Origin: Myxococcales bacterium
GTDB taxonomy: Bacteria > Myxococcota > Myxococcia > Myxococcales > Myxococcaceae
DNA: 64,000 nt
Assembly (NCBI GenBank): GCA_016191815.1
Contig: JACPVI010000044.1
Span: forward strand, 1 to 64,000
Direction of reading: 5' to 3'
Shown here: positions 52,691-61,900 of the stretch, piece after piece
Layout of the letters: the number at the start of each line of letters is the position of its first letter
Position numbering within the stretch: the stretch's first letter is position 1
Notes under the pieces: generated by a model
The model's database searches: none
What the model was told of the DNA's origin: nothing
Seen by the model: only the letters and a program-made list of their open reading frames with translations
Position numbers and translations under genes: made by a program

Positions 52691-52850
52691 CCGGGTTCGG
52701 GTTCGGGTGCGTTTGCGGGCACGGGGCCGCGCACGGCCACGGTGGCGGATCACGTGGCACGTGCCGGGGCACGCCGCCACCGTCCCCGTGCCCCCGCCCG
52801 TCCCCGTGGCCGAACGCGCTCCCGGTCCCGACCCCGGCGGTTTTTCTCGC
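52691..52850. repeat. Hexad-phased CGNNNN repeats around a palindrome
   Basis: On the left, units CGGGTT, CGGGTT, CGGGTG, CGTTTG, CGGGCA and so on keep a 6-base phase. On the right CGTCCC, CGTGCC, CCCGCC, CGTCCC, CGTGGC do the same in the opposite sense. The centre (about 52755-52775) is palindromic (CACGTGGCACGTGCC). It differs in period from the heptad families. Confidence 0.6.
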
Positions 52851-52883
52851 GCCACTGGACGGCTCAAGTGGGAGAGTAGCGCG

Positions 52884-53771
52884 GTGAGTGTCCTTTCGCT
52901 CGGCTTGGCGCTGGCACTCGCCGCCGACGGTGGAATCGCCGCAAGCGCTGCGGCCCGGTCGGCTCGGCACTCGGCCGACGGCGGCACGCCCGCCACCCGC
53001 TCGCGCTTCATGAAGCTGGACCCTTCGGCCCGCGACTCGGAACTGGCCCGGCTGGCCGCGCTACCGCTGCGGGAACGCCTGCTCGGAGTGAGCAAGGGTT
53101 TCGTGGGGACCCCCTACCTGGCCTCGCCGCTCGGGGAAGGCTCGGGAAAGGATCCGGATCCGCTCTTCCGCTTCGATGCAGTGGACTGCCTCTCCTTCGT
53201 GGAGCAAAGCATCGCCCTTTCCCTGTCGCCGCCCCGGCAGCTCGAGGAGACCTTGGCGCGAATCCGCTACGCGGCCGAACCGAGCTACGCCGGCAGGAAC
53301 CACCTCATGGAAGCGGAGTGGCTTCCCAACAACATCCGCAAGGGCTTCTTGCGTGACGTGACGAGGCGGTTCGGCGGCGACGAAGTGCAGCTCGCGGTGA
53401 AAGCGCTTACGGAGAAGACGTGGACCTCGCGGACCTCCGCCGCGCTGGAGCTGCCTCCCGAGCGGCGGGTGACCGGCCGCTTCGAGGTGCCGATCATCCC
53501 GCTGGATCGGGTGCTGGAGAGAGCGTCGAAGGCACCGCCCGGCACGGTGCTGGTGGTGGTGCGCGAGGAGCGCACGCTCCTGCCCACCCGGGTGAGCCAC
53601 CTTGGCTTTCTGGTGAAGAAGAAGGGGCCACAGCTTCGGCACGCTTCGCGGAGCTTCGGGAGAGTGCTGGACGAGGACCTGGAATCGTTCCTGCTCCGCA
53701 ACGAGCGCTACAACCGCTGGAAGGTGGTGGGAGCGGCGCTCTACGAGGTGGCGGAGCCGGCCGTGAAGTGA
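52884..53771 (+). CDS. DUF1460 amidase-like envelope protein
   Basis: A 295-residue protein from GTG 52884, with a signal-like start (VSVLSLGLALALAADG). The DUF1460 features are present: FDAVDCLSFVEQSIALS with the proposed nucleophile Cys, RNHLMEAEWLPNNIRKGFLR, and VSHLGFLVKK with the proposed His. DUF1460 proteins are NlpC/P60-like and thought to be N-acetylmuramyl-L-alanine amidases, so it probably trims peptidoglycan. It is monocistronic, after a spacer of hexad repeats. Confidence 0.85.
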   Translation: MSVLSLGLALALAADGGIAASAAARSARHSADGGTPATRSRFMKLDPSARDSELARLAALPLRERLLGVSKGFVGTPYLASPLGEGSGKDPDPLFRFDAVDCLSFVEQSIALSLSPPRQLEETLARIRYAAEPSYAGRNHLMEAEWLPNNIRKGFLRDVTRRFGGDEVQLAVKALTEKTWTSRTSAALELPPERRVTGRFEVPIIPLDRVLERASKAPPGTVLVVVREERTLLPTRVSHLGFLVKKKGPQLRHASRSFGRVLDEDLESFLLRNERYNRWKVVGAALYEVAEPAVK

Positions 53772-53774
53772 GCC

Positions 53775-53966
53775 AGCGGCGCGACCGGAATACCAGCAGC
53801 ACGGCAAGTAGCAGGCACCATTGCGGAGTAGCCGCGCAGCCGCAGCCCCGCGGTGTCTCGTCGTCGCCGACAACCGTGTAGGACCAGGTATCGCCCAGTG
53901 GCGTGTTGACTCCCGATGCGCCTCCGAAGAGCACTCGACCAGTTCTATGGGGCTGACCACCGCGCA
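53775..53966 (-). pseudogene. Kelch / MYXO-CTERM-like 3' fragment
   Basis: On the minus strand the frame reads TGRVLFGGASGVNTPLGDTW, then RGCGCAATPQWCLLLAVLLV and FRSRRW. The first is a Kelch-type blade and the second a MYXO-CTERM-like tail (CGC, hydrophobic run, Arg-rich end). The rest of the gene is absent. It follows the decayed lipoprotein gene in another frame and runs into the DUF1460 gene end. Confidence 0.65.
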
Positions 53967-53989
53967 TCGAGTAGGGGGGCGTTGATCGC

Positions 53990-55242
53990 GCGGAACGCTC
54001 AGGGTGATCGCCGGGTCGCCCGTATTCCCGGTTGCGTCTACTGCGGCCAGTTGAATCCGGTAGGTCCGGCCATCTGTGTTGCTACCCGCCCTCTCGGCGC
54101 GAACACAAATCCGGTCCTCGAACACCACGAGATCGTTGCTTGTCTCACCATCGCCTGTTCCGTCATCGGGCTGACTGGCACTCGCGGAGGCGATGACCAG
54201 GCTGGGAAACTAGGATCGCATGCATCCTTGATCATTGCGCGGAACTCTCGTCCGACCCTGAGCACGGCGTACTTGTGGTTCGGAGGCCACAGGCAGGGAG
54301 GTGCCGTCGACGCGAACGCCTCAATCGTAGGCGGCGTGGAATCTCGGACAGTAATGGTGCTCGTCGCGAGGGCGGATCTGAATTTTCTGTCGGCGACTAC
54401 AACCGAGTAGATGGTTTCCCCGAGCAGAGCTGTCGTCTGAACCTGCACGCTGGCCCCAAGGGGCTCGCCGTTCGGGCCCGGGGCTCCCTTCCACCAGGCC
54501 ACGCGGATCAAGCCAGCGTTGCTGATGGTTTTCCCGCCAACCTGAAACGAGGGGGGCGCCACGAGGTTGAAACCCACTCCAACACTACAAGCACCACCCG
54601 GGCACAGCCGGCCGATGACATCGACCGATCCAGCGACCGGGACGCTCGCGCTCTGGTCAGCCACCGAGACATGCACCAGTGAGCCTGCCTCGACCAGGCC
54701 TGAAGAACGTAGGCCTAACAGCTCGGCAGCAATTCCACCCCTTAGAACTGGCGGATCTCCGTCAGGCGGGCGACACACGACTTGCGAATCATTGACACAG
54801 CCGAAGACCCCCACTCCGGCTGCCCTGGTGCACGTCTTGAAGTCTCCGGTTATGGGCCGCGTGCCGTCGGGCTGCGGGTCGCCGATCGTCACCTCGCAGA
54901 GTTCCTCCTGGCAAGGGGCGGCGCACTCGGCGACTTCGCGCTGGTTCTCGATCCTATCGAAGTTGCAAGTGATGCCTGGGCAGAGAACTCCCCCGCCCGC
55001 GAAATTCTGCTCAATGATCGCCTCAGCAGCCCTGCATACCCGATCGCGGCAGTCCCTGCGCGCGTCGGCCCCCTGCGGTAGCATGCATCCAGCTCGATCG
55101 CGTTTCCTTCGCAATCGCACACACACCGGTAGGCCTGGCCCGAGACTATCGGCGGAGGCGGTTGACCGCACCCCCACGTCAAGGCGAAAGCAATCAACCC
55201 CCAAGTCCGAGAATCGTCCGCAGTGAACCCGGCATGTAGCAC
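53990..55242 (-). pseudogene. Decayed lipoprotein gene with two frameshifts
   Basis: From GTG 55242 the frame gives a lipoprotein signal (LIAFALTWGC), then QPPPPIVSGQAYRCVCDCEG. Near 55085 the reading moves to a second frame with RDCRDRVCRAAEAI, CPGITCNFDRIEN and a long beta-rich part including CLWPPNHKYAVLRVG, a motif common in Ig-like domains of secreted proteins. Near 54210 one base is again missing. The continuation SLVIASASASQPDDGTGDGE, then VFEDRICVRAERAGSN and DATGNTGDPAITLSVP lies in a third frame. The parts join smoothly, so this was one protein of about 410 residues. Confidence 0.78.
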
Positions 55243-55300
55243 CCCCTTGCTGCGACCAAGACACCGCATCCTCGATTCGGCAGACCGCCCAGCGGTTATT

Positions 55301-55324
55301 CCCCGGTTGGCCGGGGCCTTTTCG
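55301..55324 (+). terminator. Intrinsic terminator-like hairpin
   Basis: CCCCGG-TTGG-CCGGGG followed by CCTTTTC on the + strand. No + strand gene ends close by: the nearest upstream + gene stops at 53771. It may stop antisense transcription over the pseudogene region, or an unannotated transcript. Confidence 0.55.
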
Positions 55325-55416
55325 TGGAGGCAGGCGAAGTGTAAAATGGCGAGTGCTGCCGCTGCAGCTCCTCGCAAAACCGGCTGGATAGCGCCGCGGA
55401 CGACCGAAGCCGACGG

Positions 55417-55833
55417 TCAGTCTTCTTGCGTGCTCCCCGAGGTTTCCCCCGAGGCTTCTTCTTCCTCAGCGGCGCGGGCCGCCTCGTCCACGTTGGCCTC
55501 CAGCCGGGCCTTCTCCTCCGAGACTAGCCCCTTGGCCTTCTCGGCCTGTTCCTCCGGGACCAAGATCTCCCACCACGGCGGCGACTCCATGGCCCTTCGC
55601 GCGCGGGCGAGCGTGGAGATCTCCGCTGCCTCCAGCACCGCGGAGAGCTGCTCGGCGGTGTAGGGATCCTCCGCGGTGGCCACCCGCACCAGCCGGCGGG
55701 TGTCCACCTCGTGGGGGAGGAGCAGCCCCCGGCGCTTCATCTCCTCCGGGGCGATCAGCTCCTCTCCGCCGCAGTCCGAGCAGGCGGTCGCCGAGTCCTG
55801 ATACTCCGAGCGGCAGCGAGTGCAGTACTTCAT
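55417..55833 (-). CDS. Zinc-ribbon / DUF2007-like protein
   Basis: A 138-residue protein. Residues 1-22 form a zinc ribbon (MKYCTRCRSEYQDSATACSDC). Residues about 48-105 resemble DUF2007 (VATAEDPYTAEQLSAVLEAA; WEILVPEEQAEKAKGLVSEE), a small putative signal-transducing domain. The acidic tail (ARAAEEEEASGETSGSTQED) is disordered. No partner is evident, although the response regulator gene lies 38 bases upstream on the same strand and could be co-transcribed. Confidence 0.8.
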   Translation of the reverse strand: MKYCTRCRSEYQDSATACSDCGGEELIAPEEMKRRGLLLPHEVDTRRLVRVATAEDPYTAEQLSAVLEAAEISTLARARRAMESPPWWEILVPEEQAEKAKGLVSEEKARLEANVDEAARAAEEEEASGETSGSTQED

Positions 55834-55871
55834 TCGCCCTCCCCGAGGTCCGCCGGGCAGGTTAGCACGCC

Positions 55872-56237
55872 TCAGCGCTGGTGCCGGCAGAGCTCGACCA
55901 CCAGCGCGAAGATCCGCTCCGGCTCCACCGGCTTTTGCAAGACCGCGTCGCAGGCCTCGGTGCCCTCCACCCAGCTGTGGCCGGTGAGGAGCACCACGTG
56001 GGCCTCCGGCTCGAGCTCCTTGATCTTCCGGGCGAGCTGGGTGCCCTCCATCCCGGGCAGCGTCTGGTCGGTGATCACCACGTGGGGCTTCTTCTCGGCG
56101 AACGCCGTGAGGCCCTCGGGGCCGGCCGAGGCGGTGGTGACCTCGAAGCGCTCGGTCAACAGCTCGGCGAAGACCTCCCGGCTATCGGGGTCGTCGTCGA
56201 CCACCAGTACGCGAATGGACTCCTCCTCCAGCGCCAT
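55872..56237 (-). CDS. Stand-alone response regulator receiver
   Basis: A 121-residue receiver domain: RVLVVDDDPDSREVFAELL holds the acidic pocket, VVITDQTLPGMEGTQL the phospho-acceptor Asp, VVLLTGHS the Thr, and VLQKPVEPERIF the conserved Lys-Pro. There is no output domain, so it acts by protein contact, as in CheY- or Spo0F-like relays. No histidine kinase is nearby. It is divergent from the HPF-like gene with a 128-base gap. Confidence 0.93.
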   Translation of the reverse strand: MALEEESIRVLVVDDDPDSREVFAELLTERFEVTTASAGPEGLTAFAEKKPHVVITDQTLPGMEGTQLARKIKELEPEAHVVLLTGHSWVEGTEACDAVLQKPVEPERIFALVVELCRHQR

Positions 56238-56365
56238 GCAGCCATGAAACCCGCGCGGCGCCCGGCGGCCTTCCCGCGCACTCGCCCGGCGAGCTTCCAC
56301 GCGAGGGCAGCCGGCCCGAAGCCCTGGCGTGGCCGGCTTGCCATCTTCGCCCCAGGAGGACGCCG

Positions 56366-56764
56366 ATGACCGTGCTGTTGAAGGGAGTGCACGTGCGGAT
56401 GACCGACACCTTGCGGGCCTACGTCGAGAAGCACCTAGTCCGGCCGCTGTTGCACTTCTACAGGGACCCGGCTGCGGAGCTTGAGATCCACCTCGTCGAC
56501 AACAACGGCCCCAAGGGGGGCCTGGACAAGGAGTGCCGGGCGACCGTCCGCATGCCGGGCAGCCGGACGATCCACGTGACCGAGGCGAGCGACGACCTCT
56601 ACCAGGCCGTCTGCTTCGCCAGGGATCGGCTGGAGCGGCTGGAGAAGCGGGCAATCTCCCGGAGGCGGGAGCCGGAAGAGGTGCCGGAGGCGGTCGAGGA
56701 GTTGCCGCCGCTTCCCTCGGTGCCCGAGATCCCGCGGCGCCGAAAGAAGGGAACTGGCTCGTGA
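56366..56764 (+). CDS. HPF/RaiA-family ribosome-associated protein
   Basis: A 132-residue protein. Residues 1-95 have the S30AE/HPF fold pattern (VLLKGVHVRMTDTLRAYVEK; EIHLVDNNGPKGGLDKECRA; IHVTEASDDLYQAVCFARDR), related to ribosome-hibernation factors. The C-terminal part is an acidic Pro-rich linker ending in a basic patch (IPRRRKKGTG), not the dimerising domain of long HPF. It may bind idle ribosomes or another RNA. AGGAGG lies 8 bases upstream of the start. Confidence 0.82.
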   Translation: MTVLLKGVHVRMTDTLRAYVEKHLVRPLLHFYRDPAAELEIHLVDNNGPKGGLDKECRATVRMPGSRTIHVTEASDDLYQAVCFARDRLERLEKRAISRRREPEEVPEAVEELPPLPSVPEIPRRRKKGTGS

Positions 56765-56846
56765 CGCTCGTCCGTGCTCCGTGCCGGGTGGTCGGCCGAC
56801 ACTCGGCAGTTGATGGAAGGGGCGGGCTGGCGTTAGATGCCGCTTC

Positions 56847-58583
56847 ATGGCCCGCTTCAAGTTCCTGGTGTTCGCGCTGGTTGTCCTGGGGCTTGGCGTC
56901 GCGCACCTGTTGTTGATGGCGCCGGCCCTGAGCGCCCGGGCGATCGAGCAGGCGGCGGGTCATGCGACCGCCGCTGGCTGGGCGGTCGGGCTCAGGGTCC
57001 AGGAGCGGCGAATCGACGTGCAGAAGGCGGCGCTCCGGCTGGCCTCCTCCGGCCCGATGCTTTCGGCGCTCAAGGGGCTCAAGGCCGAGCCTCCCTCGCC
57101 GGAGAAGCTGGCCCAGGTTCGCACGGCGGCGCTCGAGGCGTTGCCCGAAGCGCTTCGGGCGAGCGCGGTGGTCGGCCTGGTCACTGAGGCGGGGGGGATC
57201 TACGCGCGCGGGGCTGGCGAGCCTTCGACGGACAAGTCGGCGCTGGAGGTGGCCTCGCTTGCGGGCAGCGGCGCGGACGGAGCCGCGCAGGCGGCGTTCG
57301 GCGCGCCCCACATCTTCTATCCGGTGGCCTTCTTTGCGCCCGAGAAGAACGAGGCGAAGGTCTTCGCCACGGTGGTGCTCGGGGTGCCGCTGTTGCCGGA
57401 CGACTTGGCAGAGGCGGTGGCCGCCGAGGGCCGCCTGGGAGCGGTGACGGTGTCGTTGGGTGGGGCGGTGGTCGCCTCGGGTGGGCCGGAGAAGGCGGTG
57501 GCCGAGCGAGCCCAGAAGGAGCTCAAGCCTGGGCAGGTGGAGGTGGTCGGGCGCGGCGAGGCGATGGCCCTCGGGCCGCTCAAGCTTCCCTTCTACACCT
57601 CGCGCGACTTGACCGGCGGGAGCGCGGCGCTGTGGGTGGCCTCGCGGCAGGAGGTGCGCGCCACGCCGTTCGAGGTGGTGGGGGTGGCGAGCCTGCGGCC
57701 CTTCATGCAATCGCTGGCCGACTACCAGCGGACTGCGCTGTTCGCCTTGGGCGGGCTGTTGGGGCTCACCCTCTTGTGGACGCTGCTGATGGGCTCCGGC
57801 AGGCCGAGGGCTCAGCTCGACGCATCTGCTCGGGCGACCGAGCCGGAGCTCCCCCGCGCGGCGGCGCCAGCGCCGGCACTGGCGCCTGAGCAGGTGGAGC
57901 AAGCGGCGGAGGCTGCTCCTGCGGAGTTCCCCTTCGAGCCGCTTCCCGCGCCGCCCGAGGAGGCGGCCGCGGGAGGTGCGGAGCAAGCGCCGCCCTCCGA
58001 GCCACCGAGCCCCTACGAGGCGGAGAACCCGTTCGAGCAGCCACCGCCCCCGCCGCCGGATGAGGCGGAGGGTGCGCCGCCGGAGGCGGGCGATCCCTTC
58101 TCTGACCCGAGCGCGCTGGCGCCGCCGGGGGATGATCGAACTGTCGCCTATCCGGGCCCGCCTCCGGCGGAGGGTGGGCCTCCTCCGCCGCCTCCGGGTG
58201 GGGAGGACGACAACCCGGACGCGACGCGGGTGGCATCGGTGCCGCAGGAGCTTTTGCAGGCGAGCGCGCGAGCGGGCGCCGAGCCCGAATACGTGAGCCG
58301 GCCGATGGTGAGTGCCGTGCTGCCGCAGGTACAGCCCTTGGCGGCGCCGCTGCCGCCGCTGGACCCTGACGAGCAGCACTTCCAAGAGGTGTACCGAGAT
58401 TTCGTGGCGACCCGCGAGCAATGCGGGGAAGGGGCGGACGGCCTCAACTACGAGCGGTTCGCCTTAAAGCTGCGGAAGAACCGGGACCAACTGGTGCAGA
58501 AGTACGCTTGCCGCACGGTGCGCTTCCACGTCTATGTGAAGGAAGGCAAGGCGGCGCTGAAGGCCACGCCGGTAAAAGAGTAG
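56847..58583 (+). CDS. MXAN_5187-like membrane protein
   Basis: A 578-residue protein. An N-terminal membrane segment (FLVFALVVLGLGVAHLLLM) and a second near residue 300 (ALFALGGLLGLTLLWTLLMG) bracket a periplasmic domain of about 260 residues that looks sensor-like (ASAVVGLVTEAGGIYARG). Next comes a long Pro/Glu-rich cytoplasmic linker. The last 70 residues (HFQEVYRDFVATREQCGEGA, YERFALKLRKNRDQLVQKYA) are the compact domain characteristic of the myxobacterial MXAN_5187 type. It probably relays an envelope signal; the mechanism is unknown. Family naming is from memory and moderately certain. Confidence 0.75.
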   Translation: MARFKFLVFALVVLGLGVAHLLLMAPALSARAIEQAAGHATAAGWAVGLRVQERRIDVQKAALRLASSGPMLSALKGLKAEPPSPEKLAQVRTAALEALPEALRASAVVGLVTEAGGIYARGAGEPSTDKSALEVASLAGSGADGAAQAAFGAPHIFYPVAFFAPEKNEAKVFATVVLGVPLLPDDLAEAVAAEGRLGAVTVSLGGAVVASGGPEKAVAERAQKELKPGQVEVVGRGEAMALGPLKLPFYTSRDLTGGSAALWVASRQEVRATPFEVVGVASLRPFMQSLADYQRTALFALGGLLGLTLLWTLLMGSGRPRAQLDASARATEPELPRAAAPAPALAPEQVEQAAEAAPAEFPFEPLPAPPEEAAAGGAEQAPPSEPPSPYEAENPFEQPPPPPPDEAEGAPPEAGDPFSDPSALAPPGDDRTVAYPGPPPAEGGPPPPPPGGEDDNPDATRVASVPQELLQASARAGAEPEYVSRPMVSAVLPQVQPLAAPLPPLDPDEQHFQEVYRDFVATREQCGEGADGLNYERFALKLRKNRDQLVQKYACRTVRFHVYVKEGKAALKATPVKE

Positions 58584-58938
58584 AACCCTCCACGGTCGAG
58601 CGTCGAGCGGCGTGCGTCGCGTGACCGTTGAGGGCTCCGAGTTTTCTGGTCGACCGGGCAGCGTCCGCGCTGGACTTGTGCCGGGCAGACGCTGGACGCT
58701 CGCTGGACCGGTTCCGCTCGACGCTCGACGCTCGACCCTGAACTAGATCGAGGCACCCCGTGGCACGGATGTCGCGGGCCAGCGTTGTCCCCGCATGGTC
58801 TCTGCGGCGAGCGCACGCAACAGACCTTGATTGCTAGGGTTTTGGGGCCCCGATCTGGGTGGTGTCGCACAATGTATGGCACGCCGGTTGCTCAGTGGGC
58901 CGCGACATGTTGCGCCGGCCCAGCCCGCCAGGGGGAAG
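58584..58938. other. Intergenic stretch before the large activator gene
   Basis: 355 bases holding the inverted heptad pair and then 200 bases without a gene I can support. A longer in-frame opening to 58831 exists for the next gene, but its extra residues are not conserved-looking. Confidence 0.45.
58594..58737. repeat. GTCGAGC heptads as an inverted pair
   Basis: GGTCGAGCGTCGAGCGG near 58594 is matched in reverse complement by the longer CCGCTCGACGCTCGACG... array at 58714-58737. The enclosed 100 bases are unrelated. This is the same heptad core as at 43661-43701. Confidence 0.6.
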
Positions 58939-61900
58939 ATGGGGCGTAGGCCGGAGCTTTGGAGCCACCCGATGGCGAGCCAGGTGCTGCCGCTGTGGAA
59001 AGAAGAAGCCCAAGGGGCCTCCGGCCGCGAGGCGGAGCTGTCCACGCTCCTGCGCGAACACGAAGAGGCCCGCTCCTCCGGCAAGGCCCGGTTCGTCTTC
59101 GTCCGAGGCCCCGCCGGGGTGGGGAAGAGCCACCTGTTCCGGCTTTTCCGCGCCGCCGCCTCCGCCCGCGGCACCGACGTCTTCGAAGCCGAATCTCCAC
59201 GCGACTCGCGCCGGCCCTTCGGCCTTTTCTCGCAGATCCTCTCCGAGCTGATCGAGCACCTGGAACACTCCGGCGTCCCGGACGCCAAGCTCGCCTCGCT
59301 CGGCCGCGCGGTGGGGCCGGCCCTGGGCAAGGCCGCCACCCCTCAGGGAGCGCTCGAGGAGAGCCGGCTCGCGCTCCATGATTCGGCCTGCGAGCTGTTC
59401 TCCCTGAGCGGCCGCTCCCAGCCGATCTTCCTCTTCCCCGACCTCGACGCCGCCGACCGCGCCTCGTTGGATCTCTTCCGCTACCTCGCCGCGGTGTCCA
59501 CCGCGCCCGAGTCCACCGCCGCCGGCCTCTTCGTGGCCTCCTTCCGCGACGACGAGGCGCTGCCCCCGGCGCTTTCCGAGGTGGTGTCCAAGGTGAGCGC
59601 GCGATCGCTCCCTTTGGCCGGGCTGGATACCGAAGGCATCCGCGCCTATCTCTCCCGCGCCGAGGTCGCCGAGCGGCTGCTCGAGGTGACCGGCGGCAAC
59701 CCTGACGCCATCGAGCAGCTCTTCGAGCGTCCCGAGGGTCGTCCCGCCGAGCTGTTCCTCCGCCGCGTGGAGCGGCTGGGCGAGAGGGGCAAGCGGGTGC
59801 TCTCGGTGCTCGCCGCGTCGCGTGGGACCCTGTCCGCCGAGGCGGTGGCCTTGACCCTCGCTCGGCTGGACGGCACCTTTGGCGGCGAGACTTCCGCCGC
59901 CGAGCTGGACGACTTGGTGCGCGCGCACCTGGTCACCGTGCGGATGGCGGGCGGCCGCCCGGTGTACCGCTTCCAGCGCGAGCCGGAGAAGCACGCCTTC
60001 CTAGGGGCGCTCCCCCAGAAGGAGCTCTTGCGAGTGAAGGCGGCGCTCGGCGAGGCCCTGCGCGCATCCGGAGATCTTTTGGCCGCGAGCGAGCTTTTGC
60101 TCGAAGTGGACCCGGCTGGCCACGGCGCTCATGTGGCGGTGAGCGCCGCCGATGCGCTCTCCTCCACCGGCGCTCACGAGGACGCGGGCGAGCTGTACAC
60201 GCGCGCGCTCCCGTACCTCGGGAAGCCCGAGCGGGCCAGGGTGCTCGGGCGGCTTTCGTCGATCGCCGCCGCCCAGGGCGACTTCCGCCAGGCGCTCCGG
60301 CAGCTCCTGAGGACGCGCCGGGAGTCGCCCCTTGGGAACGAAGAGGCCTTCAAGCTCGCCAACGAGGTGGCCCGGCTCTGCATCCGGATGGGCAGGCTCG
60401 GGCTCGCCGAGCGGGCCCTCCGCGCCGCCTCGATCGACGATGCGGGGAAGGCCGCCGCCGCCGCCAACCTCGCGGAGCTCCGGCTGCTCCGCGGCCAGCC
60501 GGACGAGGCGATCGCGATCGCCTTGGCCGCGCTGCCTTCGCTCTTTGGCCAGCCTGAGCGGGCGATTGCCCTCCGCAATGTGCTCGGCAAGGCCTGCCTC
60601 CTCAAGGGAGAGCACGCGCGCGCCCTGGAGGCCTTCGCGGAGAACCATGAGGTGGCCCAGGCGGCAGGACTCCCTCACCTCGCGGCGATGGCGATGCTCA
60701 ACCAGGGAGTGGCCGCGCACAAGTCGGGCGACCGCGACCGCGCCGTCCGCTGCTACCAGGCGAGCACCCACGGCCACCGCCCCGCCCAGGCCCAGGCTCT
60801 CGCCAACCTGGGCTCCATCTACGCCGACAGCGGCGACTTCGAGCTGGCGCTGGACCACCTCTCCCGCGCGCTCCAGGCCTTCTCGCGCTTCTGTGGCGCC
60901 CGCGAAGTGGCGCACGTGGCCTCCAACCTGGCCCGGCTCTACCACTTCCTCGGCGAGCTGGACCGCTCCATCGAGCTTTCCGAGCACGCCCTCGGGCTCT
61001 CCCGGGAGATCGGCGAGCGGTACCTCCAGGGAAGCGCGCTCTTGAACCTCGGGGCGGCGCTGATCGACAAGCGCGAGTGCCTCGAGGCGGCCAAGCTTCT
61101 GGACGAGGCCAGGACGCGCTTCGAGGAGGTCGGCAACGAGGGCTACGCCGCCCTGGCCGCCGCGCTCAAGGCCCGCTCGCATCTGTGCGCCGGGGAGCGG
61201 GCGCAGGCCTCCACCGAGCTGTCCCGGCGCGTCCTGGAGAAGGGATGCTCCCAGCTTTCGGCGGCCGCGGTGGAGGCGGAGCTTTCCCGGGCCGACCTCT
61301 CGCTCTCGCTGGGAGACCTCCACGGGGCAGGCCGGGCGGCATCCCGCGCCCGGGAGGCCTTGCTCGGCAAGCCGGACCTCGAGGGCCCCTACCGGGTGTA
61401 CTTCCTCATGGGCAAGCTCAGGCTCGCCGCCGGAGACACCGCCGGCGCCCAGGCGGAGATGGCCCGGGCCGCGCGACTGCTCGATGAGCTGACCCAGCGG
61501 GTGGCCGCTCCGAGGCGCACCCAGTTCCTCTCGGTGCCCAAGCGGGCAGAGGTGTTGTCCGCGGTGGAGCCGGAGCTGCGGCTGCCCAAGCTGGCTGCCC
61601 AGCCGATCCCCCGCGCCTCGCACGGGCTGGTGGGCCGCTCGCCTTCGCTCACGCGCATCACCCGGCAGCTCGAGCCGATCGCCCGCTCCAACTCCACGGT
61701 GCTCATCCGCGGCGAGAGCGGGACCGGCAAGGAGCTTCTGGCCGAGGCGATCCACCAGCTCTCGCCGCGCCAGGGCATGCCGCTGGTGCCGGTGAACTGC
61801 GCGGCGATGGTGGAGGAGCTGCTCCTCTCCGAGCTGTTCGGCCACGAGAAGGGGGCCTTCACCGGCGCGGTGCGCGAGCGGAAGGGGCGGTTCGAGCTGG

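Noticed and set aside
56238-58421. Upstream extension of the response regulator by more than 700 codons
   Set aside because: The receiver domain begins immediately after ATG 56237; the rest is antisense to the HPF-like and MXAN_5187-like genes.
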